A stretch of 64,000 bases of DNA from an uncultured Clostridia bacterium (GTDB taxonomy: Bacteria; Bacillota; Clostridia; Oscillospirales; Ruminococcaceae). Position 1 is the first letter of the stretch. Each line of letters begins with the position of its first letter. Made by a program: the position numbers and the translations under genes. Below the pieces are notes generated by a model that saw only the letters and a list, made by a program, of their open reading frames with translations, was not told where the DNA came from and made no database searches. The stretch is from assembly GCA_947177735.1 (NCBI GenBank), contig CAMWVP010000002.1, positions 1 to 64,000 of the forward strand, in the 5' to 3' direction. Positions 41,045 to 51,025 of the stretch are shown here, in pieces.

Positions 41045-41374
41045 TTAAAGCTCCTCGTCGGAATCCTCGTTAGTCTCCTCGGCAAAAATGTCGTTGTTGG
41101 AGAACACGGACTCCTCAACTACAGCCGCAGTCTCGGAAGCGCTGCTCTCGGGAACCGCGTCCGCGACAGCCTGCGCGAGCGAGGGCTCATCCTCTACGTC
41201 CATATCCTCGTCGAAGTCGAAATCCCAATCGTCATCGATATCGTCGCTGTCCCAATCGTCGTAGTAGTTGTCCTCGTTTTCCTTTTCGAGCTTCTTCTTG
41301 GTGATATAAGTCGCCGCCGCGATGCCTCCCGCAACAGCCAGCGCACCTACCATAAAAATACCTAAAGCCTTCAT
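41045..41374 (-). CDS. small membrane protein with acidic tail
   Basis: MKALGIFMVGALAVAGGIAAATYITKKKLEKENEDNYYDDWDSDDIDDDWDFDFDEDMD. Confidence 0.65.
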   Translation of the reverse strand: MKALGIFMVGALAVAGGIAAATYITKKKLEKENEDNYYDDWDSDDIDDDWDFDFDEDMDVEDEPSLAQAVADAVPESSASETAAVVEESVFSNNDIFAEETNEDSDEEL

Positions 41375-41492
41375 AGCTATTCCTCCTTAATTTCGCCGAA
41401 ACCGTGAATTTCCGTTCCGTACATCTATTATATACCTATTTCAAATAATTTGCAAGCGTCAGCAGAAAATTTGGTTAATTTCACCAAACCCG

Positions 41493-42233
41493 CTACATAT
41501 TTCCTGTCATATTCATCAAAATCGAGATCGCGGCGATCGGCGCGGTCTCACAACGCAGTATCCGCTTGCCGAGCGACGCGGTGACAAACCCGAGCTTTTC
41601 CAGCGCCTCGACCTCGGACGGCTCAAATCCGCCCTCGCTTCCGATGACAATATCGACGTTTTTCCGAAACTCGCTCACGGCGCTTGACAACGGCGTATCG
41701 GAGCACTCATAAAACAGTATTCCCGTATTTTCCTCGGAAATGAAATTTTTCAGCTCGGAAATATTTACCGCGTTTCTTACGATCGGTATGATCCCTCGTC
41801 CGCACTGCTTCGCCGCCTCAAGCGCGATCTTTTGATATCGCGGCAGCTTTTTCGCCAGCTGCTTCTCGTCGGGACGGGAAACGCACCTCTTGGTAAATAT
41901 CGGAACTATCTCCGCCGCGCCGCATTCCACCGCCTTCTGCACGATAAACTCCATCTTATCGCCCTTAGGCATCGCCTGAAACAACCGCAGCCGAATACCG
42001 GGCTCCGCTTCGTTGGCACTTTTTTCCAGCACCTTGAACGTACAGCAGCCGCTTTCCGTCTCGGCAAGCTCGGCGAGGAAGTCGTTTTGCCTGCCGTCGC
42101 ACAGCACCGCAGGATCGCCCTTTTTCATTCTCAGCACGGACGTGATATGCTTCACGTCCTCGCCGCTTACGACCGCGCTGTCCTCCGAAATGTTCTCGGT
42201 GAAAAAACGCGGATATCTCCAACGCTCAGTCAT
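41493..42233 (-). CDS. rsmE: 16S rRNA m3U1498 methyltransferase
   Basis: HITSVLRMKKGD; QKAVECGAAEIVPIFTKRCVS; IVIGSEGGFEPSEVEAL; LGKRILRCETAPIAAISILM. Confidence 0.95.
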   Translation of the reverse strand: MTERWRYPRFFTENISEDSAVVSGEDVKHITSVLRMKKGDPAVLCDGRQNDFLAELAETESGCCTFKVLEKSANEAEPGIRLRLFQAMPKGDKMEFIVQKAVECGAAEIVPIFTKRCVSRPDEKQLAKKLPRYQKIALEAAKQCGRGIIPIVRNAVNISELKNFISEENTGILFYECSDTPLSSAVSEFRKNVDIVIGSEGGFEPSEVEALEKLGFVTASLGKRILRCETAPIAAISILMNMTGNM

Positions 42234-42667
42234 TTTTCCTCCCGGCAGTCCCGTTCCGCGTGCTTTTCCATCACCGCGTAAAATTCGGGCATAGCCTTTT
42301 TGAAATTTAACGGGCGAAAGGTCTCAGCGTCAACAAAGCCATGGGAGCTCGTGCCTGTCGCGAGCACCTCCGTTTCGCCCTTGCGCGTGACCTTATACTC
42401 GAACTCTATCCGCGCGGGCGTGAACCTCGAGATACGCGCTTCTATCAGCAGCGTGTCATCGTACCGCGCCGGCAGCCTGTAACGGCAGGAAATACCCGAC
42501 ACGGGAAGCATAACGCCGCCCTTTTCCATATCCGCGTAGCTCAATCCCGCCGCCTTGATGTAGTCCGTCCGCGCGACCTCGAACCACACGGGGTACACCG
42601 CGTGATGAACGACGCCCATACAGTCAGTCTCGGCGTAACGAACAGTCAGTTCGGTGATATTCGGCAT
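42230..42667 (-). CDS. YbgC/4HBT-like acyl-CoA thioesterase
   Basis: RYAETDCMGVVHHAVYPVWFEVARTDYIKAAGLSYADME. Confidence 0.9.
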   Translation of the reverse strand: MPNITELTVRYAETDCMGVVHHAVYPVWFEVARTDYIKAAGLSYADMEKGGVMLPVSGISCRYRLPARYDDTLLIEARISRFTPARIEFEYKVTRKGETEVLATGTSSHGFVDAETFRPLNFKKAMPEFYAVMEKHAERDCREEK

Positions 42668-42669
42668 AG

Positions 42670-43437
42670 TTACGACCTCTCCCTCTTGGACTGGATCAGA
42701 CCCGCTGCAACCGCGAGCACTCTGTCCGGCACAAGCCTTGACAGCAACACGAGCGCCTTTGTGACGCTGTTCTCGGAGATGAGCAGCTTGCCGGCAAACA
42801 TCTCGCGCACCGCGTGCTCGGCGAGCTTTTCACTCGGATATCCCGCCATGAGGAACTTAACACGAGCCGTCTCGCTGAACTCCGTGGAAACGGGTCCCGG
42901 ACAGAGCATCGAAACGTGAACATGGCTGTGATTCTCGCGGAGCTCCTCGGCGACAGCCTGCGTCATACGCACAATGTATCCCTTTGACGCATAATAGGAC
43001 GAGAACCACGGTCCCGGCATAAATCCCGCCACGCTCGCCGTATTCAGGATATAGCCGCAGTCACGCTTTTTAAAGTCACGCAAGAACAGCTTGAACAGGA
43101 TATGGAACGCCTTGACATTGACATCGAGCATATCAAGCTCGCGCTCAAGGTCGGTCTCGGTAAAGCCGCCAAACACACCGTAGCCCGCGTTGTTGATGAG
43201 GATATCGATATCATACTTGCGAACCTTATTATACAACGCTAAGACTTGGTTCTCCTTGGAGAGATCGGCGGCAATGCACATCACCTTGACGCCGTATTCG
43301 CTTACGAGCTCGTTCTTGAGCTCTATGAGCCTGTCGCGGCGGCGGGCTGTGATTATCACGTTTATCCCGTGCTTAGCCAGCGAACGCGCGATGTCGCGCC
43401 CTATTCCCGAGCTTGCGCCCGTTACCAATGCTATCAT
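42670..43437 (-). CDS. short-chain dehydrogenase/reductase
   Basis: MIALVTGASSGIGRDIARSLA; LINNAGYGVFGGF; YYASKGYIVRMTQAV. Confidence 0.93.
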   Translation of the reverse strand: MIALVTGASSGIGRDIARSLAKHGINVIITARRRDRLIELKNELVSEYGVKVMCIAADLSKENQVLALYNKVRKYDIDILINNAGYGVFGGFTETDLERELDMLDVNVKAFHILFKLFLRDFKKRDCGYILNTASVAGFMPGPWFSSYYASKGYIVRMTQAVAEELRENHSHVHVSMLCPGPVSTEFSETARVKFLMAGYPSEKLAEHAVREMFAGKLLISENSVTKALVLLSRLVPDRVLAVAAGLIQSKRERS

Positions 43438-43509
43438 ATTTTGTACCTCTTTCATTATATTGCCCGTCAAAGAGACGAAGAAAAGTAATATTTGTCGATC
43501 AACGGCGTA

Positions 43510-45012
43510 TCAGCGCTTGATCCTGAACGGCGCCAGCGGCAGTCCGAAGCCGCTGAAAATGTGTATCTCGGAGTAGTTCTTCCAGAGATACCGCACACCG
43601 CACGGGTGCTCTATAGCGTCGTCCGACAGGAATATCCGCTCGCCCGAAACGTCCGCGTAGACGGGGATATACACGCCGTCCTCGCCGCACATCTCGAAGC
43701 CCTCGGGATCGCCCTTTACCTTGAAGCCGCCGCGCGCGTTGTCGAACTGAAGCTCGACCATATCGCCGCGCCAGATAACGCCCTTGAGAGTCGGCGCGAA
43801 CGCTCCGTCGCAGCCGCCGTATACCATATCAAGCGCCTGCATCGCAAAGCGGTGACCTACGGGCTGCTTGTCGACGGGGTGGATATTATCGCGCTCGCCG
43901 CAATCAAGCAGCACCGCGATGCCCGTGTGCTTTATCGTCTTATAGGCGCGCATCTGCGCCTCACGGATACGGCTCCAGCTGTCGCCGTCCGGGTCGCCGC
44001 CGGCGTACATCGGGAGCTGACCGATGATGAACGGCATCTCGTCGTCGCCCCAAGCCTCGCGCCAATTGCGGATAAGCTGTGTGAGCAGCGTGTAATATGC
44101 GTCGGGATGGCTCTCGTCGGTCTCGCCCTGATACCACAGAACGCCTCCGAGCGTGTACGGCAGCACGCGCGATACCATACTCTCATAGAGTATGCCCGGA
44201 GAGGTGGGGTTGCAGGGAGCCGCGGGTCCGGGATATCTGTCCTCGCCGCAGTACTCAACGCAGCCCTCCCACGTATGCTCGCCCTCGGACGCATAGTATT
44301 CTCCGCTCTTCTTCCACCATTCCTGCTGATATTTCTCATATTCACGGTATTGAGCGATCATCTCGCTCATATCCTTGCCCTCGACGGCAGCGTCGTAATC
44401 GTCAAAGTAGACCTTTGTGTCGCCCGTTGCGTACTCGCGCTTTATCCAGCAGGAAGCGGACGTGCCGCCCCAATTGCAGCCGATAACGCCGACGGTAACA
44501 TCGAGTATCTGCGACATCTCTTTAGCGAAGTAGTAACCGACAGCGCTCCAGTGAGAGGCGGCTTCCTTGTTGGTAAAATCCGTCCACCCGGCGTTCTGCA
44601 TATTTTCTTCGTAATCGTCGTCGTAAAGTGTTTTCTTGGGCACATAATAATAACGAACGTCCTTTACGTCGTCGTTTTCTAGAGACTCCTTGCCGCCCTT
44701 GCAGTTGCACAGCTCGAACTCCATATTCGACTGACCGCCCGCGAGCCATACCTCGCCTATGGCAACGTTTTCAATACGGATAACGTTGTCATTATCCTCG
44801 TCGTAAAGCTTTAAAATAACAAAGCGGCAGGCTCCCATAGGCGGGAACACGATCTTCCATTTTCCGTCCTTTACCACGCAGGATGAATGGAAGCCGCAAA
44901 GCTCGCCGTGAATTATCGTTCCCTCGTCGCCCGTTCCGAATACGCAGATGTTTCTGCTCCTCTGGAGCACCATTCCGCTGCTGAAAATAGGCGCTGTCTG
45001 AAAATTACCCAT
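43510..45012 (-). CDS. sialate O-acetylesterase-like SGNH hydrolase
   Basis: IFSSGMVLQRSRNICVFGTG; VWLAGGQSNMEFEL; LWYQGETDE. Confidence 0.9.
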   Translation of the reverse strand: MGNFQTAPIFSSGMVLQRSRNICVFGTGDEGTIIHGELCGFHSSCVVKDGKWKIVFPPMGACRFVILKLYDEDNDNVIRIENVAIGEVWLAGGQSNMEFELCNCKGGKESLENDDVKDVRYYYVPKKTLYDDDYEENMQNAGWTDFTNKEAASHWSAVGYYFAKEMSQILDVTVGVIGCNWGGTSASCWIKREYATGDTKVYFDDYDAAVEGKDMSEMIAQYREYEKYQQEWWKKSGEYYASEGEHTWEGCVEYCGEDRYPGPAAPCNPTSPGILYESMVSRVLPYTLGGVLWYQGETDESHPDAYYTLLTQLIRNWREAWGDDEMPFIIGQLPMYAGGDPDGDSWSRIREAQMRAYKTIKHTGIAVLLDCGERDNIHPVDKQPVGHRFAMQALDMVYGGCDGAFAPTLKGVIWRGDMVELQFDNARGGFKVKGDPEGFEMCGEDGVYIPVYADVSGERIFLSDDAIEHPCGVRYLWKNYSEIHIFSGFGLPLAPFRIKR

Positions 45013-45200
45013 AGAAAAAAATACTCCTTTCAAGGTATGATGCCTTTTGCAGTCCGTTCCGGGAGCTTGGCTTTATCAAGCGACCCAAACGATACCGCAA
45101 ACCGCACGCACATATGCTTAATTATATTTTACCGCTTTTTGGACGAAATGTCAAGAAATATCTTTACAAAATTAAAAAAATATATTATAATGAAAAGATA

Positions 45201-45298
45201 GGGAAACGCCGGTTTTATCCGTTTTTCTTTTTGTGAGGCACAGTTTTATCGGCTTTTTCCCGCCTCCGGCGGGAAAAGACCATTTAATCGGTGATTCC
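45201..45298. repeat. MITE-like palindromic repeat, family A copy 3
   Basis: GGGAAACGCCGGTTTTATCCG...CCATTTAATCGGTGATTCC; 98 bp, central hairpin in opposite orientation to copy 2. Confidence 0.65.
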
Positions 45299-45344
45299 AT
45301 AGGGATAATATATATCTAAGTGATACGGGAGGCTGTATAGCTTT

Positions 45345-47174
45345 ATGTTCAGATTAGCTAAATATCTGAAAGAGTTTAAACTTAATGTCACCATAGGGCC
45401 CGCCTGCAAATTCACGGAGGCGGTGTTTGAGCTTATCGTACCGTTGGTGATGGCGGAGATAATCGACGTTGGCATAGCGAACGGCGACACGGGATATATT
45501 TGGCGGCACGGGGCAATGCTTATCGTGCTGGCGGTGTGCGGGCTGACATTCGCGCTTATCTGCCAATATATGGCAAGCGCTGCCTCGCAGGGCGTCGGTA
45601 CGCGGCTGCGCGACGATCTGTACCGTCATATAAACACTTTGTCCTACAAAGAGCTTGACAGGCTCGGCACGGCGGCGCTGGTCACGCGGATCTCGAACGA
45701 CGTCAATCAGGTGCAGACCGCGGTAGCGATGCTGATAAGACTGGTGGTAAGAGCTCCTTTTCTGGTCATCGGCGCGACGGTGATGGCGTTCACGATCTCG
45801 GCGCGGCTGTCGCTGATATTCCTCGGGGCTATGGCGGCGATAATAGCCGTGATGTATCCGATAATGCGCGTTACGGTAAAGCTGTTCAAGCAGCAGCAGA
45901 AATCGCTTGACGGCATTTCGCGGATAACCCGCGAGAACCTGTCGGGCGTGCGCGTGGTAAGAGCGTTCTCGCGGCAGGAATATGAAAAGGAGCGCTTCGA
46001 GGAGACCGCCGAGGAGTACCGCAAATTCGCGGTAAAGGCGGGACGTATAAACGCGCTGCTCAATCCCGCGATATTCGTGGCGGTAAACCTTGCATATCTG
46101 CTTATCGTATGGATAGGCGGCGGCTTTGTGGACGGCGGCATCGACGGTTTGACCCAAGGCAAGGTCATCGCGCTCGTCAACTATATGACGCAGATATCGC
46201 TCGCGCTTGTGGTAGTCGCTAATCTGGTGACGATCTTCACCAAGGCGGCGGCTTCCTCGGCGCGTATCAATGAGATATTCGATATGCAGCCCTCGATTGT
46301 CGGCGCGGAGACCTCCCCGAAGCAGGACGGTAACGCCCCCGCGATAGAGTTTGATAACGTAAGCTTTTCCTATGTCGGAGGTAACACGACGTTGCGGAGC
46401 CAACGCCAAGAGGACGGCACGGAAGCCGTCCAACCAAGCGTTGGCGGTGAAAATTCTCTGGAGAAGATAACGTTCTCGCTCTGCAAGGGAGAGACCCTAG
46501 GAATAATCGGCGGTACGGGCTCGGGCAAGTCTACGCTCGTCAACCTGCTCTGCCGCTTCTATGACTGCGACAGCGGCGCGGTAAAGGTAAACGGCGCGAA
46601 CGTGCGCGATTACCCGACCGAGGAGCTGCGGCGGCTGATCGGCGTAGTTCCTCAGAAAACGGAGCTGCTTTCGGGAACTCTCCGCGAGAATATGACGCTC
46701 GGCAGAACGGATATCTCCGACGAACAGATACAAAAGGCGCTTGAGATAGCGCAGGCTAAGGACTTCACGGATAACCTCGACGGAGGCTTGGACGCGCGAA
46801 TATTGCAAGGCGGCAAGAACCTCTCGGGCGGTCAGAAGCAGCGCCTGACGATCGCGAGAGCGGTCGCGCAGAACCCCGAGATACTGATACTTGACGACAG
46901 CTCGTCCGCGCTGGATTACGCCACGGACGCTAATCTCCGCAAGGCGCTGAAGGCGCTGCCTATGACGTGCGTTATCGTATCGCAAAGAGCCAACTCGATA
47001 CGCCACGCGGACAAGATAATCGTCCTCGACGACGGCGAGGCGGTCGGTATCGGCACCCACGCGCAGCTGCTGAAAAACTGCCCCGTATACCATGAGATAT
47101 GCCTGACGCAGTATACCGAGGAGGAGCTTCTCGAACAGGAAAACGAGGATAACGCGAAAGGGGGCGCCGAATAA
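45345..47174 (+). CDS. heterodimeric ABC exporter subunit 1 with in-frame palindromic insert
   Basis: GGTGSGKSTLVNLLCRFYDC; NLSGGQKQRLTIARAV; insert LRSQRQEDGTEAVQPSVG next to FSYVGG. Confidence 0.95.
   Translation: MFRLAKYLKEFKLNVTIGPACKFTEAVFELIVPLVMAEIIDVGIANGDTGYIWRHGAMLIVLAVCGLTFALICQYMASAASQGVGTRLRDDLYRHINTLSYKELDRLGTAALVTRISNDVNQVQTAVAMLIRLVVRAPFLVIGATVMAFTISARLSLIFLGAMAAIIAVMYPIMRVTVKLFKQQQKSLDGISRITRENLSGVRVVRAFSRQEYEKERFEETAEEYRKFAVKAGRINALLNPAIFVAVNLAYLLIVWIGGGFVDGGIDGLTQGKVIALVNYMTQISLALVVVANLVTIFTKAAASSARINEIFDMQPSIVGAETSPKQDGNAPAIEFDNVSFSYVGGNTTLRSQRQEDGTEAVQPSVGGENSLEKITFSLCKGETLGIIGGTGSGKSTLVNLLCRFYDCDSGAVKVNGANVRDYPTEELRRLIGVVPQKTELLSGTLRENMTLGRTDISDEQIQKALEIAQAKDFTDNLDGGLDARILQGGKNLSGGQKQRLTIARAVAQNPEILILDDSSSALDYATDANLRKALKALPMTCVIVSQRANSIRHADKIIVLDDGEAVGIGTHAQLLKNCPVYHEICLTQYTEEELLEQENEDNAKGGAE
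46383..46445 (+). mobile_element. in-frame palindromic coding element, copy 2 (palindromic core 46399-46445)
   Basis: GCCAACGCCAAGAGGACGGCACGGAAGCCGTCCAACCAAGCGTTGGC; 37/47 identical to metK copy, three compensatory pair changes, same frame. Confidence 0.8.
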
Positions 47175-48925
47175 TGGATAACAAAAAGCTGACGAAAAAA
47201 GGCGCTCTCGGACGTATTTTGCGCTATATGAAAGGTCAGATACCGCTTGTCGTGCTTGCTATCGCGTGCGCGGCTGGGAGCGTTCTGCTGTCGCTGTACA
47301 CCACCGTGCTGATAGGCAGAGCGATAGACTGCATAACCGACAAGGGCGTTGACTTCAAGAGCATGATCCCCATTCTGATAACGATCGCGGTGATAATTCC
47401 GGCGGTCGCGCTGCTGCAATGGCTGATGTACTTCTCCACCAACAAGATAACCCACAAGACCGTAAAGCAGCTGCGCGGCGATATTTTCGCGCATTTGCAG
47501 CACCTGCCGCTCAGCCTTATCGACGCGAACTCCCACGGCGACATAATCAGCCGCGTGGTGAACGATGTGGATGCAGTAAGCGAAGGACTATTGCAAGGCT
47601 TTCAGCAGCTTTTCACGGGTGTTGTCACGATAATCGGCACGCTCGTATTTATGGTCACTCTCAACTGGCAGATCACGCTTGTAGTCGTTTGCATTACGCC
47701 GCTTTCGTTCGCGGTCGCGGCGGTGATCTCCAAGCTCTGCTTCAATAAATTCAAGGAGCAGTCCGCCATCAAGGGCGAGCTTACAGGCTATATTGACGAG
47801 CACATCGGCGGACAGCGCCTCGTCAAAGCGTTCGGCTTTGAGCAGACTGCCGAGCGGCAATTCGGCGAGATAAACGAGCGCCTGAATGTCTGCGGGCGCA
47901 GAGCGCAGTTTTACTCGGCGCTGACAAACCCCTGCACCCGTTTCGTGAACTCCCTCGTATACGCGGGAGTGGGCGTGTTCGGTGCGCTGAACGCTGTCAA
48001 GGCGGTATCGGGCGGCTTCACGATCGGCGACCTGAGCTGCTTTTTGCAGTACTCGAACCAGTACACCAAGCCGTTCAACGAGATATCGGGAGTTGTGACT
48101 GAGCTTCAGAACGCTCTGGCGTCGGCGGCGAGAATATTCGCGCTTATCGACGAGCAGCCCGAAAGCTCCGACGCGGACAAAAAGGTACTCGAAAAGTGCG
48201 ACGGACGCGTTCAAATCAAGGACGTATCATTCTCCTACGTTCCCGAAAAGCCGCTCATTGAGAACCTTAACCTCGACGTAAAGAGCGGTCAGCATATCGC
48301 GATAGTCGGACCCACGGGCTGCGGAAAAACCACGCTGATAAACCTGTTGATGCGGTTCTACGACGTTGTAAGCGGCGAGATAGATGTGAGCGGTATGCCC
48401 GTCAAGGACATCACGCGGGACAGCCTGCGCAGCAATTTCGGTATTGTTTTGCAGGAGACGTGGGTGTTCCGCGGAACGGTGCGCGACAATATCGCCTACG
48501 GAAAGCCCGACGCTACTATTGAGGAGATAACCGCCGCCGCCAAAGCCGCCCACGCGCACAGCTTCATCAAGCGCCTGCCGCAGGGTTACGACACGGTGAT
48601 AACCAACGACGCGGAATTATCGCAGGGTCAGCGTCAGCTGCTGTCGATCGCGAGGATAATGCTTTCACTGCCGCCCATGCTGATACTCGACGAGGCTACG
48701 TCCTCGATCGATACGCGCACCGAGATGAAGATACAGAACGCGTTCGACAAGCTAATGCAGGGGCGCACGAGCTTTGTTGTCGCGCACAGGCTCTCTACGA
48801 TAAGAGAGGCGGACTGCATACTTGTTATGAAGTCGGGGCATATCGTCGAGCAGGGCACGCACACGGAGCTTATGGAGAAAAACGGTTTTTACGCGGAGCT
48901 GATACGCTCCAGACAAGAGGGATAA
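47174..48925 (+). CDS. heterodimeric ABC exporter subunit 2
   Basis: GPTGCGKTTLINLLMRFYDVVSGEI; ELSQGQRQLLSIARIMLSLPPMLILDEATSSID. Confidence 0.95.
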   Translation: MDNKKLTKKGALGRILRYMKGQIPLVVLAIACAAGSVLLSLYTTVLIGRAIDCITDKGVDFKSMIPILITIAVIIPAVALLQWLMYFSTNKITHKTVKQLRGDIFAHLQHLPLSLIDANSHGDIISRVVNDVDAVSEGLLQGFQQLFTGVVTIIGTLVFMVTLNWQITLVVVCITPLSFAVAAVISKLCFNKFKEQSAIKGELTGYIDEHIGGQRLVKAFGFEQTAERQFGEINERLNVCGRRAQFYSALTNPCTRFVNSLVYAGVGVFGALNAVKAVSGGFTIGDLSCFLQYSNQYTKPFNEISGVVTELQNALASAARIFALIDEQPESSDADKKVLEKCDGRVQIKDVSFSYVPEKPLIENLNLDVKSGQHIAIVGPTGCGKTTLINLLMRFYDVVSGEIDVSGMPVKDITRDSLRSNFGIVLQETWVFRGTVRDNIAYGKPDATIEEITAAAKAAHAHSFIKRLPQGYDTVITNDAELSQGQRQLLSIARIMLSLPPMLILDEATSSIDTRTEMKIQNAFDKLMQGRTSFVVAHRLSTIREADCILVMKSGHIVEQGTHTELMEKNGFYAELIRSRQEG

Positions 48926-48946
48926 ATCAGGATTTTGGAGAGCGGT

Positions 48947-49186
48947 ATGAAAATATACTTGTTATGGCATGTTTACGAATTAACCGATGATTTCGGCACA
49001 CGTGATGAAGAAAAGCTGCTTGGCACATTTACATCCGCCGAAAAAGCCAATGATGCAATTGATTTTTACAAGAATTTGGATGGTTTCAGAGATCACCCGT
49101 TGACTTGTTTTAAGATTGATGAATATGAAACGGATAAGCCCTCAAATTGGATAGAAGGCTTTTTTACCACGCGACAGACCGAATAG
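48947..49186 (+). CDS. small hypothetical protein (DUF-like)
   Basis: MKIYLLWHVYELTDDFGTRDEEKLLGTFTSAEKANDAIDFYKNLDGFRDHP. Confidence 0.65.
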   Translation: MKIYLLWHVYELTDDFGTRDEEKLLGTFTSAEKANDAIDFYKNLDGFRDHPLTCFKIDEYETDKPSNWIEGFFTTRQTE

Positions 49187-49232
49187 ATAATACCATAGTT
49201 CATAATTTTTTGTTTTTAGAAAGGTTGGTAAT

Positions 49233-50546
49233 ATGCAAATTCCAAAAAGAATAGCCGCGGGGCTTATCAACGCGCTCAAGGGCGGCGTTGTTCCGCGCAC
49301 GGGGCTTGGTTATATAGCCGTCGGGCGCACTAACGAAATAAACGCCCTGCTGCACGACGTTGCTATCGCCGAGGACGGCGGCGCGTTCTTCCGCTTTATC
49401 GTCGGAAAATTCGGCAGCGGCAAGAGCTTCCTTATCCAGACTATGCGCCAGCACGTTATGGACAGGGGGTTCGCCTCCGCGGACGCGGACTTATCTCCCG
49501 AGCGTCGGTTAATGGGCACTAAGGGGCAGGGGCTCGCTACCTACCGTGAGCTTATGCGTTCGCTGTCCGTTAAAGCCAAGCCCGACGGCGGAGCGCTGTC
49601 GCTGATACTCGAGAAGTGGATAAACGGCGTGCGCTCGGAGGTTATCGCTGACGGAATGTCACCCGACAACGCGTTCTTCGATACCGAGGTAGAAAAGCGC
49701 ATCTACGCGAAAATAAACGGCTTGGAGGATATGGTTCACGGCTTCGATTTCGCGGCGGTCATCGTCACCTACTACAAGGCGTTCCGCGACGGCGACGACG
49801 AGCGCCAGAGCAAAGCCGTCCGCTGGCTGCGCGGCGAGTACTCCACCAAGACCGAGGCTAAGCAGGACATCGGCGTAAACGTCATCATCTCGGACGAAAA
49901 CTGGTACGATTATATCAAGCTGATGACTGCGTTTCTCGTGAACGCGGGCTACAAGGGCTTGGTCATTATGATAGACGAGCTCGTCAACATAATGAAGATA
50001 TCCAACTCTGTAACGCGCCAGAACAACTACGAGAAAATACTTATGATGTACAATGACGTAATGCAGGGCAAAGCCTCGCACCTCGGTATCATTATGGGTG
50101 GCACTCCGCAGTGCGTAGAGGATACTCGCCGCGGCGTGTTCAGCTATGAGGCGCTGCGGTCAAGGCTGGAGCGCGGTCGATACGCGACCGATGAAACGCA
50201 TGATATGTTAGCGCCGATAATCAGGCTTAATCCGCTTTCTTATGAGGAATTGACGGTGCTGACCGAGAAGCTCTCGGAGATACACGCGCTGCTGTATGAC
50301 TACGAGCCGAAGATAACTCTCGAGGACAGGATATTCTTTGTCAAGGCGGAATTCGAGCGCGTAGGCGCGCAGACCAACGTCACGCCGCGCGAGATGATAC
50401 GCGACTTTATCGAGCTGCTGAATATCGCCTACCAGCACCCCGAGAAAACTCTCCCCGAGCTTATGGGCGAGGATGAGTTCAAATTCGCCGATGGCGAGGG
50501 AGACCCCTCCGAAAAAGCGGACGGCTTTGAAGATTTCGATTTGTGA
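49233..50546 (+). CDS. BREX-type (BrxD/DUF2791-like) P-loop ATP-binding protein
   Basis: RTNEINALLHDV...FIVGKFGSGKSFLIQTMRQHVMDRGFASADADLSPERRL; Walker B GLVIMIDELVNI. Confidence 0.75.
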   Translation: MQIPKRIAAGLINALKGGVVPRTGLGYIAVGRTNEINALLHDVAIAEDGGAFFRFIVGKFGSGKSFLIQTMRQHVMDRGFASADADLSPERRLMGTKGQGLATYRELMRSLSVKAKPDGGALSLILEKWINGVRSEVIADGMSPDNAFFDTEVEKRIYAKINGLEDMVHGFDFAAVIVTYYKAFRDGDDERQSKAVRWLRGEYSTKTEAKQDIGVNVIISDENWYDYIKLMTAFLVNAGYKGLVIMIDELVNIMKISNSVTRQNNYEKILMMYNDVMQGKASHLGIIMGGTPQCVEDTRRGVFSYEALRSRLERGRYATDETHDMLAPIIRLNPLSYEELTVLTEKLSEIHALLYDYEPKITLEDRIFFVKAEFERVGAQTNVTPREMIRDFIELLNIAYQHPEKTLPELMGEDEFKFADGEGDPSEKADGFEDFDL

Positions 50547-50552
50547 GGTTTT

Positions 50553-51014
50553 ATGAAGATAATAAATTATTTTGAAAGCGATCACCGCGAGCATTGGCTC
50601 AATGAAATAAAGCGCAGCGATTGGGGCGCTGCTCCGACGCTGGCGGGATTTCTGGAAAACGGAACGTTCTTTGAAAATCTGGGCGACGGTATTTTGCTGC
50701 TGCTTACAGACGGAGATAAGCTCGTTTCATTTGTAACGTTTGCGCGTAACGACTGTATCGACGACAGAACATTGTACCCGTGGATAGGCTTTGTGTACAC
50801 GTTTCCCGAGTATCGCGGACACCGTTATGTCGGACGGCTGATAGAGCGCTGCGAGGAGATCGCCCGCGAGCATAACGTGGAGAACGTCTACATATGCACC
50901 GACCATATCGGGCTGTACGAGAAATACGGATATTCCTATCTCGAAAACCGCGTTGATATCTACGGCGGCGACAGCAGAATCTACGTAAAGAACTTAGGAC
51001 GACCTGCATCTTAG
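50553..51014 (+). CDS. GNAT family N-acetyltransferase
   Basis: YPWIGFVYTFPEYRGHRYVGRLIERCEEIAREHNVENVYICTDHIGLYEKYGY. Confidence 0.85.
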   Translation: MKIINYFESDHREHWLNEIKRSDWGAAPTLAGFLENGTFFENLGDGILLLLTDGDKLVSFVTFARNDCIDDRTLYPWIGFVYTFPEYRGHRYVGRLIERCEEIAREHNVENVYICTDHIGLYEKYGYSYLENRVDIYGGDSRIYVKNLGRPAS

Positions 51015-51025
51015 GGAGGACTTGC

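Noticed and set aside
41881-41910. CCTCTTGG string resembling the reverse complement of the in-frame palindromic element
   Set aside because: Part of conserved rsmE coding sequence (FTKRCVS); no palindrome around it.
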